A DNA stretch of 64,000 nt from Gammaproteobacteria bacterium (lineage in GTDB: Bacteria; Pseudomonadota; Gammaproteobacteria; UBA4575), in NCBI GenBank assembly GCA_011523795.1, contig WTFY01000002.1, positions 124,001 to 188,000 on the forward strand, read 5' to 3'. A program made the translations under genes and the position numbers. Under the pieces are notes generated by a model, which was not told the origin of the DNA, did not search any database, and saw nothing but the letters and a program-made list of their open reading frames with translations. Positions 56,826 to 64,000 of this stretch are shown in pieces (position 1 is the stretch's first letter; the number at the start of each line of letters is the position of its first letter).

Positions 56826-59483
56826 TCACTGCAGGGCATCGAGGACCGCCTGGGTGAGGGCCTGCTGTTGCTGCGAATCCAGGGGCAGGTTGTCCAGCGT
56901 GCTGAGCTGGAAGATGTTGTGCACACGTTCTCCTAGCGTGGAGATCCGTGCATTGTGAATGGAGACGCTGCAATCCATGAAGGCCTTTCCCAGGCTTGCC
57001 AGCAAACCGGAAAAATCCGGGGCTCTCAGCTCCATGGTGGTGTAGGCGTGCTGCATGTCGTGCTCAAAATTCACCTGGACCGGCACCCGCAGTTCACGAA
57101 TTTTCCTGGGCAGTTTATTGTTGAACGAGATGGAAATCCTGTGGGGGTTCCGCAGGGTTTCGGCGAGCTTGCTTTCCACGATCGTACACTGGTGCTTGTC
57201 GCTGATAGGCCCCTGATCCTCGCCGAGCACCAGGAATGTGTCCAGCGCATGCCCTTTTCTGGAAGTGATGATTCTTGCGTGCACCACGGTCAGACCGAGC
57301 CTGGACAGTGTGGAAACGATGTGTGCGAACAGGTAGTTGCGGTCATTGCAGTAGATGAATATTTCTGTCGCACCCCTTGCGCTGTACTGGTGGATGCTGA
57401 CCACGACATCTTCTTCTGATGCACGGCCGAATATCGCGCTCACTTGGCGCACGACTTCGTCGTCTGAGTGGCGCAGGAAATAATCCTCCTCGAGTTCCTG
57501 CCAGAAGCCGAGGCACTTTTCACGGCGGTAGCCTAGCTTGGCCAGTGACCTGAGTGCCGATTCCTTTACTTCCTGGATCAGCTCCCTGGGTTCAACCGGC
57601 GAATCCAGCCCATGGTGCAGGTACATGGAAGTGTTCTGGTAAAGGTCGGACAGCAGGGTACTGCGCCAGCTGTTCCAGAGTTTGGGGTTGGTGCCCTGGA
57701 TGTCGGCGATGGTGAGCAGGTACAGGTAGTGCAGGCGTGTCAGGTTACCCACGTTTTCAGCAAATTTTTTCAGCACTTGCGGATCGCTGGCGTCGTGGTG
57801 CTGCGCAGTCATGGACATCACCAGGTGGTTCTCGACCAGCCAGCTTACGAGATTTGCATCGAATGAACTGAGGTTGTGATGCAGGCAAAAGCTCCTGGCT
57901 TCGGCCGCTCCAAGCTCGGAATGGTCGCCTTCGCGGCCCTTTGCAATGTCATGGAATAATGCGGCCAGGTACAGGATCAGGGCTTTCGGGGTTTGCGTGA
58001 ACACGTCGTGATAGGCGGCGGACTCGTTTGTGGATGCGGGCCGGCTGAACTGGCAGGCGTTTTCAAACACGCGCAGGGTGTGCTCCTCGACGGTATAGAT
58101 ATGGTACAGGTCAAACTGCATCCTTCCCGTTACTGCGTCGAAGCTCGGCCAGTATCTTCCGAGCACTCCCAGCTGGGCCATGCGGCGGATTTCACGAACA
58201 TTGGTGACCGGGTGATTGAGTATGGAAATAAACATTTCCCGGTTGCACGTATCATTCCTGAATGTCTCGTCAATCCGGTCCAGGTGGTCGAGCAGCAGGC
58301 GGATCAGCGCATCACTCGGGCCGGTCAACTGGTCGTGTTCCTGCAGCAGCCAGAACAGCTCCAGGATGGCAGGGGGGTTCTGTTCGAATATCCCGGAATG
58401 TCTTGCCTCCAGCTGATTGCCGCGAATCTGGAAACGTGCGTTGACAGGCCTTGCCCTGCGCCGCAACAGCGAAGGAAAGATGCTCGACTGCAGGCGTTTG
58501 ATAATGACCTCCACCAGGGTCGAGGCCTGGTTGGTGGCTCGGTAGAAGCACTGCATGAACGCCTCGACACGCTGGTTGCGGTCGGCCTCTGTAAAGCCCA
58601 GCAGCGTTGCCACATCGTGCTGGTAGTCGAACAGCAGGCGGTCTTCGCCGCGTCCGGTGTGCAGGTGCAGTGCGAAGCGGATTCTGGCGAGTGTCGTGTA
58701 GGTCTCACGCAGTGCCAGGGTTTCCCTGTCTGTCAGGAAGTTGCTGGGAACCAGTTCCTCGAAACAACGGGTATGGAAATGGCGGTGGGTCAGCCACTGC
58801 AGGGTATGCAGGTCACGCAGGCTTCCGGGGTTTTCCTTGACGTTGGGTTCAAGGTGATTGGCGGTATCCCCGAACTTGTGGTGACGGTTCACCAGTTCTT
58901 CGGATTTTTCCTTGAAGTATTTCTTGCTGGGCCAGAGCTTGCTGCTGCGAATCAGCGCAGTCAGTCTGTCATAGAGTTCCCGGTTCCCACTCAGATAGTG
59001 ATGCTCCATCAGGCTGGTCATGACGGTGACGTCGTTTTTGGCCTCGCCCAGGCAGTCCTTCAGGGTTCTTACCGACTGGGCCACCGGGAATTTGATATCC
59101 CAGAGCAAGGTAAGGAATGCCTCGACTTTCTGTTTCGTCGTGTCGTCACAGGCCTCGTCCAGCAGGATCATCAGGTCAATGTCGGACCCGGGAAATAACT
59201 CCCGGCGCCCGTACCCGCCCACTGCAACCAGTGCGGCAGCCCGGTCAGGCATCTGGCTTTGTTGCCAGAGGTTTTTCAGCAGCTCGTCGGCAATGTGTGT
59301 GTTCAGGGCGAGCAGTTTGTAGATGTTCTCCTGTGGCCCGAAGCACTGCTGCGGGATCGAAAACTGCTCCCTGGAAAATTCCCTGTACTGCATGACAGAC
59401 AAGGGCCGGTGCGCCTGGATGTCCGGAAAGCTCATGGGGAGCCGGCTGTGTTCGGGATGTTCGGACAGGTTTTCTGGTTGCAT
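56826..59483 (-). CDS. glnD: [Protein-PII] uridylyltransferase/uridylyl-removing enzyme
   Basis: An 885-residue nitrogen sensor that uridylylates PII (GlnB/GlnK) when glutamine is low and removes UMP when it is high. The nucleotidyltransferase motif is GGYGRRELFPGSDIDLMI (about residues 90-107), the HD hydrolase is LAALFHDIAKGREGDHSELGA (about 480-500) and two ACT domains end the protein. ATG 59483 is preferred to a TTG 21 bp upstream. glnD-map adjacency is as in E. coli. Confidence 0.95.
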   Translation of the reverse strand: MQPENLSEHPEHSRLPMSFPDIQAHRPLSVMQYREFSREQFSIPQQCFGPQENIYKLLALNTHIADELLKNLWQQSQMPDRAAALVAVGGYGRRELFPGSDIDLMILLDEACDDTTKQKVEAFLTLLWDIKFPVAQSVRTLKDCLGEAKNDVTVMTSLMEHHYLSGNRELYDRLTALIRSSKLWPSKKYFKEKSEELVNRHHKFGDTANHLEPNVKENPGSLRDLHTLQWLTHRHFHTRCFEELVPSNFLTDRETLALRETYTTLARIRFALHLHTGRGEDRLLFDYQHDVATLLGFTEADRNQRVEAFMQCFYRATNQASTLVEVIIKRLQSSIFPSLLRRRARPVNARFQIRGNQLEARHSGIFEQNPPAILELFWLLQEHDQLTGPSDALIRLLLDHLDRIDETFRNDTCNREMFISILNHPVTNVREIRRMAQLGVLGRYWPSFDAVTGRMQFDLYHIYTVEEHTLRVFENACQFSRPASTNESAAYHDVFTQTPKALILYLAALFHDIAKGREGDHSELGAAEARSFCLHHNLSSFDANLVSWLVENHLVMSMTAQHHDASDPQVLKKFAENVGNLTRLHYLYLLTIADIQGTNPKLWNSWRSTLLSDLYQNTSMYLHHGLDSPVEPRELIQEVKESALRSLAKLGYRREKCLGFWQELEEDYFLRHSDDEVVRQVSAIFGRASEEDVVVSIHQYSARGATEIFIYCNDRNYLFAHIVSTLSRLGLTVVHARIITSRKGHALDTFLVLGEDQGPISDKHQCTIVESKLAETLRNPHRISISFNNKLPRKIRELRVPVQVNFEHDMQHAYTTMELRAPDFSGLLASLGKAFMDCSVSIHNARISTLGERVHNIFQLSTLDNLPLDSQQQQALTQAVLDALQ

Positions 59484-59524
59484 GGGATCAGGGCGCAAGG
59501 GCAAGTTTGGCTGGGACCGGCGGG

Positions 59525-60292
59525 CTACAGGTCTTCATCATCACGCAGGGTCAGCACCTCGTAGCCCCCGTCGGTGACCAGGATCGTGTGTTCCCACTGG
59601 GCAGACAGGCTGTGGTCCTTGGTGACCACCGTCCAGCCGTCGGGCAGCAACCGTACGTTTCTCTTGCCGGCGTTCACCATGGGTTCGATCGTGAAAGTCA
59701 TCCCTGGCTGAAGTTCGACGCCGGTGTTGGGCTTCCCGTAATGCAGGACTTGGGGTTCTTCATGAAACATGCGCCCGATTCCGTGTCCGCAGTACTCGCG
59801 CACCACCGTGCAGCGGTTGTTCTCGACAAAACTCTGGATGGCATGTCCGACATCTCCCAGTTTCGCACCAGGGCGGACCTGGTGTACGCCTGTCCTCAGT
59901 GCCTCGTAGGTGATTCCGACGAGCCGCTTGGCGAGCACGGTGGGCTTGCCCAGGTAGAACATCTTGCTCGTGTCTCCGTGAAAGCCGTCCTTGATCACGG
60001 TGACGTCAATATTCAGGATATCCCCGTTTTTCAGAACGCGTTCACTCGGGATACCGTGGCAGACCTGGTGGTTCACCGAGGTGCAAATGGATTTCGGGAA
60101 ACCACGGTAATTCAGGGGTGCCGGAATGGCGTTTTGCACGTTCACGATGTATTCATGGCAGATGCGGTTCAGTTCCGACGTGCTGACGCCCACCACTACA
60201 TGGGGGCCGATCATTTCCAGTACTTCGGAAGCCAGCTTGCCGGCTACCCGCATCTTCTCGATCTCGTCCGGGGATTTGATGTATGTGTCCAT
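59525..60292 (-). CDS. map: Methionine aminopeptidase, type I
   Basis: A 255-residue dimetal peptidase that removes initiator methionine. HQVCHGIPSERVLKNGDILNIDVT (metal-binding Asp), EYCGHGIGRMFHEEP (metal His and catalytic His) and MTFTIEPMVNAG (metal Glu) are intact. It is divergent from rpsB over a 198-bp region, the same layout as in E. coli. Confidence 0.96.
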   Translation of the reverse strand: MDTYIKSPDEIEKMRVAGKLASEVLEMIGPHVVVGVSTSELNRICHEYIVNVQNAIPAPLNYRGFPKSICTSVNHQVCHGIPSERVLKNGDILNIDVTVIKDGFHGDTSKMFYLGKPTVLAKRLVGITYEALRTGVHQVRPGAKLGDVGHAIQSFVENNRCTVVREYCGHGIGRMFHEEPQVLHYGKPNTGVELQPGMTFTIEPMVNAGKRNVRLLPDGWTVVTKDHSLSAQWEHTILVTDGGYEVLTLRDDEDL

Positions 60293-60336
60293 CTTCTTGC
60301 AGGGTTAAGGATTTATCGCATAGCGTACCCGGGTCA

Positions 60337-60365
60337 TTGTCCCATACAGGCAGTCATGCTATAAA
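60337..60365 (+). promoter_or_regulatory. Sigma70 promoter of the rpsB operon
   Basis: TTGTCC (60337-60342) and TATAAA (60360-60365) are spaced by exactly 17 bp. Transcription would start near 60372, giving an rpsB leader of about 120 nt, which fits an autoregulated ribosomal protein operon. Confidence 0.7.
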
Positions 60366-60402
60366 GGGCTCGCATTTTGTACTGACGGATTAACAAATTC
60401 TC

Positions 60403-60478
60403 ACACGTGCCGTCACATGTGGCCGGGTGCCCGCTGTCGGGTTGCCACATGGGGTGCGTGGAGGCTCAACCCAAAGGA
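60403..60478 (+). promoter_or_regulatory. Structured rpsB mRNA leader (probable S2 control element)
   Basis: CATGTGGC (60416-60423) and GCCACATG (60444-60451) form a perfect 8-bp stem around a 20-nt loop that itself contains CGGG/CCCG. The GGAG at 60475-60478 follows. Gammaproteobacterial rpsB leaders bind S2 for feedback control; assignment to that element is inferred from position and stem. Confidence 0.4.
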
Positions 60479-60490
60479 GCATTGCATAAC

Positions 60491-61441
60491 ATGGCAAATG
60501 TCACAATGCGCCAGATGTTGGAAGCTGGCGTGCATTTTGGTCATCAGACCCGTTACTGGAATCCGAAGATGAGTCCGTACATCTTCGGCGTGCGTAACAA
60601 GATACACATCATCAATCTTGAGAAGACATTGCCCATGTTTCTCGATGCGGCGACATTCCTTGGCAAAATGGCTGCGAACAAGGGCACGATCCTGTTTGTC
60701 GGTACGAAACGTTCGGCGCGTGATGCAATTTGCGAGGAGGCGACACGCTGCGGCATGCCTTATGTCAATCACCGGTGGCTTGGGGGTATGCTCACGAACT
60801 TTAACACCGTCAACAAGTCGATTCAACGGCTGCAGGACCTGGAGCAGGTTGCGGGGGGTGAAGGCATCAAGGGAATGAGCAAGAAGGAAGTGCTGATGCT
60901 GAAACGCGAGATTTTCAAGCTGGACCGCAGTCTCGGAGGAATCAAGCACATGACGGGTCTGCCGGATGCGCTGTTCGTGATTGATGTGGGTTATGAGGCC
61001 ATTGCCGTGAGCGAGGCCAACAAGCTGGGCATTCCCGTCGCCGCCGTTGTGGACAGCAACAACAGGACGGATGGCGTGGATTACGTGATCCCCGGGAATG
61101 ACGATGCGATTCGTGCAATCAGGTTGTTTGCCGCCCATATCGCCGATGCCATCGTGGAAGGCAAGGAAAGTGCACGAGTAATGACCGGTGATGAAGATGA
61201 TTTTGTCGAAGTTGATGACACTGGCAAGGTAGCGGAAGCTGACGAAAAGGAGAAAGCAGACAGCAAGCAAAAGATTACTGTCAAGAAAAAGGCGGGCATC
61301 CGGGCCGCCAGCAAGGATCAGGCAAAAGTGAAGGACGGCGCGGCACCAGTACAGGGCACAGGAGAGACTGACAGTGATCAGGGCACAGAGGGCAAATCCG
61401 AACCGGAATCAGGTGAGGAAACAGACCAGGCCGGCGAATGA
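60491..61441 (+). CDS. rpsB: 30S ribosomal protein S2 with long C-terminal tail
   Basis: The core (residues 1-235) is normal S2: [39 protein letters not shown] and [20 protein letters not shown]. The total length is 316 residues against about 241 in E. coli. The extra 75 residues are a highly charged, probably disordered tail, rich in Lys, Glu, Asp, Ala and Gly. ATG 60491 has GGAG 12 bases upstream. tsf follows after 50 bp. Confidence 0.95.
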   Translation: MANVTMRQMLEAGVHFGHQTRYWNPKMSPYIFGVRNKIHIINLEKTLPMFLDAATFLGKMAANKGTILFVGTKRSARDAICEEATRCGMPYVNHRWLGGMLTNFNTVNKSIQRLQDLEQVAGGEGIKGMSKKEVLMLKREIFKLDRSLGGIKHMTGLPDALFVIDVGYEAIAVSEANKLGIPVAAVVDSNNRTDGVDYVIPGNDDAIRAIRLFAAHIADAIVEGKESARVMTGDEDDFVEVDDTGKVAEADEKEKADSKQKITVKKKAGIRAASKDQAKVKDGAAPVQGTGETDSDQGTEGKSEPESGEETDQAGE

Positions 61442-61491
61442 CCTCGGGCAGCGTGGTCCGGGAATTTAACCAGATATTACCAGGAATGACG

Positions 61492-62382
61492 ATGCAGATA
61501 ACGGCAACTATGGTGAAGGAGCTGCGTGAAAGAACAGGCGCAGGCATGATGGAGTGCAAGAAAGCACTGGTGGAGAGTAGCGGTGACATACAGGCAGCCA
61601 TCGAACAGATGCGCAAGATGGGCCAGGCCAAGGCCGAAAAAAAAGCAGGACGAATCGCAGCAGATGGAGTGATTCTCCTGGCCACTTCGCCGGATGGGAA
61701 ACGGGCTTCTGTGGTCGAGGTAAACTGCGAGACGGATTTCGTGGCCAAGGATCACCAGTTCCTGGCTTTCTCGGAACAGCTCGCCCGGCTTATTCTGGGC
61801 AGCAATATCCGGACCATCGAGGAATTGAATGCTGCCACTCTCGAATCCGGACTCAGTGTCGAACAAGCTCGACAGGAACTGGTGACCAAGATCGGTGAGA
61901 ACATTCAGGTGAGGCGGTTGGAGAACCTGGGGACGGAACATACCCTCACGGGCTATCAGCACGGTACCCGAATCGGTGTGCTGGTCGACCACCGTGGCGG
62001 AGATGCGGACCTGGGCAAGGACATTGCCATGCATATCGCAGCAAGCAGTCCGGTCTGCGTCTCCGAGACAGATGTAGGCGAGGACGTGCTGGCCAAGGAA
62101 CGGGAGATCTTCATGGCCCAGGCGGAATCCAGCGGCAAGCCGCCGGAAATTGTCGAAAAAATTGTGCAGGGCAGGCTGAAGAAGTATCTGAAGGAGATCA
62201 CCCTGCTGGGGCAGCCGTTCATCAAGGATCCGGACCAGCCGGTAGGCCGGCTGCTGGAAGATGCGAAGGCCCAGGTGCTCGGGTTCGTCCGCTATGAAGT
62301 GGGAGAAGGCATCGAAAAAAGATCCGAAAACTTTGCAGATGAAGTCATGGACCAGGTGAAGCGCAGCCAGGATGGCCAGTAG
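61492..62382 (+). CDS. tsf: Elongation factor Ts
   Basis: A 296-residue guanine nucleotide exchange factor for EF-Tu. The N-domain opens [20 protein letters not shown] and continues [23 protein letters not shown]; the core has the motif [17 protein letters not shown], where the TDFVAK segment contacts EF-Tu. ATG 61492 has AGGA at the right distance; upstream ATG codons in frame at 61438 and 61486 are less likely. Directly followed by frr, with pyrH absent. Confidence 0.95.
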   Translation: MQITATMVKELRERTGAGMMECKKALVESSGDIQAAIEQMRKMGQAKAEKKAGRIAADGVILLATSPDGKRASVVEVNCETDFVAKDHQFLAFSEQLARLILGSNIRTIEELNAATLESGLSVEQARQELVTKIGENIQVRRLENLGTEHTLTGYQHGTRIGVLVDHRGGDADLGKDIAMHIAASSPVCVSETDVGEDVLAKEREIFMAQAESSGKPPEIVEKIVQGRLKKYLKEITLLGQPFIKDPDQPVGRLLEDAKAQVLGFVRYEVGEGIEKRSENFADEVMDQVKRSQDGQ

Positions 62383-62414
62383 GCGGGAAGCACGGGGTAA
62401 CAGGAGGATTTCCA

Positions 62415-62972
62415 TTGATTGATGAAATCCAGCAGGACGCAGAACAGCGCATGCGCAAGAGCGTTGACTCACTGGCCCATGAACTGTCGAAGGTGCGTAC
62501 CGGGCGGGCGAGCACACAGCTGCTTGACCATGTAATGGTCGAGTACTATGGCAGCGAGGTGCCGATCAATCAGGCCGCCACGGTCAACGTCGAGGATGTG
62601 CGCACGATTGCGATCACTCCCTGGGAAAAGTCTCTCGTGCAAGCCATTGAAAAGGCCATCATGAAATCGGACCTGGGAGTGAACCCTACGACTGCCGGGG
62701 CGGTTATCCGGGTCGTCATGCCTCCCCTGACCGAGGAAAGGCGCAGGGACCTGATACGCATCGTGGAAAGCGAGGCTGAAAAATTCCGCGTCGCAATCCG
62801 GAACATCCGCCGTGACGCCAACTCAGATTTCAAAGACCTGCACAAGGAAAAGGAGATCTCAGAGGATGAAATGCATCATGCTCAGGGTGAGATTCAGAAA
62901 CTTACAGACCAGTTTATAAAAGAGATTGATCTGGTTCTGGAACAGAAAGAAAAAGATCTGATGACAGTCTAG
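62415..62972 (+). CDS. frr: Ribosome recycling factor
   Basis: The 185-residue RRF that with EF-G splits post-termination ribosomes. [39 protein letters not shown] and the C-terminal [22 protein letters not shown] are family marks. Start TTG 62415 lies seven bases after a perfect AGGAGG (62402-62407). uppS begins 20 bp after the stop. Confidence 0.96.
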   Translation: MIDEIQQDAEQRMRKSVDSLAHELSKVRTGRASTQLLDHVMVEYYGSEVPINQAATVNVEDVRTIAITPWEKSLVQAIEKAIMKSDLGVNPTTAGAVIRVVMPPLTEERRRDLIRIVESEAEKFRVAIRNIRRDANSDFKDLHKEKEISEDEMHHAQGEIQKLTDQFIKEIDLVLEQKEKDLMTV

Positions 62973-62992
62973 CGCCTCTCTTTTCCCAGTTA

Positions 62993-63715
62993 ATGTCAAG
63001 CAAGCCCTCTCTTCTCCATGTAGCCATCATAATGGATGGTAACGGAAGATGGGCCAGGCAGCGCAGCCTGCCGCGCACTGCGGGTCACAAGCAAGGCATC
63101 CGGGTTACCCGGGAGGTCGTTACGGCCTGCGGCGAGGCTGGAATCAAGTACCTGACCCTGTTTGCCTTCAGCAGTGAAAACTGGAAAAGGCCCAAGGCAG
63201 AGATCTCGGCCCTGATGAACCTGTTCGCACAGTCACTCCAGAGCGAAATCCAGCGCCTGGACGAGAAAGGGGTATGCGTGCGGTTCCTGGGACAGAGGAA
63301 CGCATTTTCCGAGAAGCTCTGTGAGCAGATCCGGCTGGCAGAGGAACTCACCTGCAAGAATGACGCTTTGTTTTTGAGTATCGCTGCGGGCTACGGCGGC
63401 AGGTGGGACATTCTTCAGGCCGTGAAAGATACCGTCGGGGATGCACTGCGTGATGAGCTGGTACCGGAAGATATCAGCGAGGAATATTTTACCAGCAGGC
63501 TGGTCACAGGAGACATGCCTGCACCAGACCTGTTTATTCGTACTGGAGGCGAACAGCGCCTCAGCAACTTCCTGCTGTGGCAGTTGGCTTACACCGAGCT
63601 TTACTTTTGTGACACCCTCTGGCCGGATTTCAGCCGGGATGAACTGTACCGGGCCTTCGAAAGTTACCGGGCAAGACAGAGAAGATTTGGTCTTACGCAA
63701 GAACAGCTTGCATGA
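62993..63715 (+). CDS. uppS: Undecaprenyl diphosphate synthase
   Basis: A 240-residue cis-prenyltransferase that makes the C55 lipid carrier for cell wall and O-antigen. HVAIIMDGNGRWARQR (catalytic Asp, residues 9-24), TLFAFSSENWKRP and DLFIRTGGEQRLSNFLLWQLAYTE are diagnostic. It lies between frr and cdsA, as in most gammaproteobacteria. Confidence 0.96.
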   Translation: MSSKPSLLHVAIIMDGNGRWARQRSLPRTAGHKQGIRVTREVVTACGEAGIKYLTLFAFSSENWKRPKAEISALMNLFAQSLQSEIQRLDEKGVCVRFLGQRNAFSEKLCEQIRLAEELTCKNDALFLSIAAGYGGRWDILQAVKDTVGDALRDELVPEDISEEYFTSRLVTGDMPAPDLFIRTGGEQRLSNFLLWQLAYTELYFCDTLWPDFSRDELYRAFESYRARQRRFGLTQEQLA

Positions 63716-63716
63716 C

Positions 63717-64000
63717 ATGGACATGCTGAGGCAACGCATCATTACTGCGCTGTTCCTTGGAATTGGCATTCTCGCAGCCATCCTGTTCCTGCCGAATGCC
63801 TGGCTGGCATTCGTGTTCGCCCTGGTGACGCTGGTGGCTGCCTGGGAGTGGGCGGGCCTGCTATCCCTGCCCGGGAGGGTCTGGAAAGTCATGTATGTCG
63901 GGCTGGTGGCCGTCTCGCTCGTGGCGGCATGGATGTGGATCCGGCCTGGCCATGCACATGTGCTGTTCCTGGTTGCAGTGTTGTGGTGGGCGGGTGCCGT
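63717..64000 (+). CDS. cdsA: Phosphatidate cytidylyltransferase, N-terminal part (cut by window edge)
   Basis: The first 94 codons of a membrane enzyme that makes CDP-diacylglycerol. MLRQRIITALFLGIGILAA resembles the CdsA N-terminus, and a run of hydrophobic segments with the AAWEWAGL motif follows. ATG 63717 lies one base after the uppS stop; ATG 63723 is equally plausible. The catalytic C-terminal part is outside the window. Confidence 0.9.
   Translation, partial: MDMLRQRIITALFLGIGILAAILFLPNAWLAFVFALVTLVAAWEWAGLLSLPGRVWKVMYVGLVAVSLVAAWMWIRPGHAHVLFLVAVLWWAGA

Noticed and set aside
57993-59198. 401-codon open frame on the plus strand
   Set aside because: Antisense to glnD; no family features.

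Overview
The window reads as a continuous piece of chromosome from a gammaproteobacterium with moderately high G+C (judged by eye, not computed). Evidence: a fused chorismate mutase/prephenate dehydratase, both IHF subunits (beside rpsA and pheT), LapA/LapB, GlnD, UbiG, the succinylase lysine pathway, and gene orders shared with Escherichia coli or Pseudomonas (thrS-infC-rpmI-rplT-pheS-pheT-ihfA; glnD-map opposite rpsB-tsf; lepB-rnc-era-recO-pdxJ-acpS). I cannot name the genus. No insertion sequence, prophage or CRISPR array is visible.

Layout. 1-6.3 kb: the end of folE, a YciI protein, then a rightward run of YciO-like protein, M50 protease, trpS, scpA, scpB, rluB and an endonuclease III-related glycosylase. 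6.3-11.1 kb (leftward): yciK, rmuC, gph, ubiG, mtaD. 11.3-28.3 kb (mainly rightward): mtnA, gyrA, serC, then pheA, tyrA, aroA, cmk, rpsA, ihfB, lapA, lapB, galU. Between serC and pheA sits a 3.1-kb cassette of an orphan acyl carrier protein, an AMP-forming ligase and a LysA-fold PLP decarboxylase. These are families usually annotated as exosortase A-associated, yet no exosortase gene is in the window.

28.5-36 kb is the accessory-looking part: a CPA2 antiporter, a purine permease, a DUF1499 protein, an outer-membrane barrel, a protein I do not recognise, a 39-codon stump of a LuxR-type regulator, and a group II PLP decarboxylase, ending at tRNA-Asn. 36-47 kb returns to core genes: aspartate aminotransferase, uvrB, tRNA-Val, thrS, infC (AUU start), rpmI, rplT, pheS, pheT, ihfA, a MerR regulator and tRNA-Pro.

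47-64 kb: lepB, rnc, era, recO, pdxJ, acpS, cysM and an exonuclease run rightward. dapE, dapD, dapC, glnD and map run leftward. rpsB, tsf, frr, uppS and a partial cdsA run rightward, with the usual pyrH missing between tsf and frr.

Functionally, the window joins aromatic amino acid, serine, cysteine and lysine synthesis with translation (two ribosomal-protein operons, two initiation/elongation factors, ThrRS, PheRS, TrpRS), chromosome segregation, DNA repair and envelope biogenesis. The most novel-looking element is the ACP/ligase/decarboxylase cassette. By analogy with butirosin BtrI/BtrJ/BtrK it may build and decarboxylate an ACP-tethered amino acid, and the AcpS encoded at 51.5 kb could activate its carrier.
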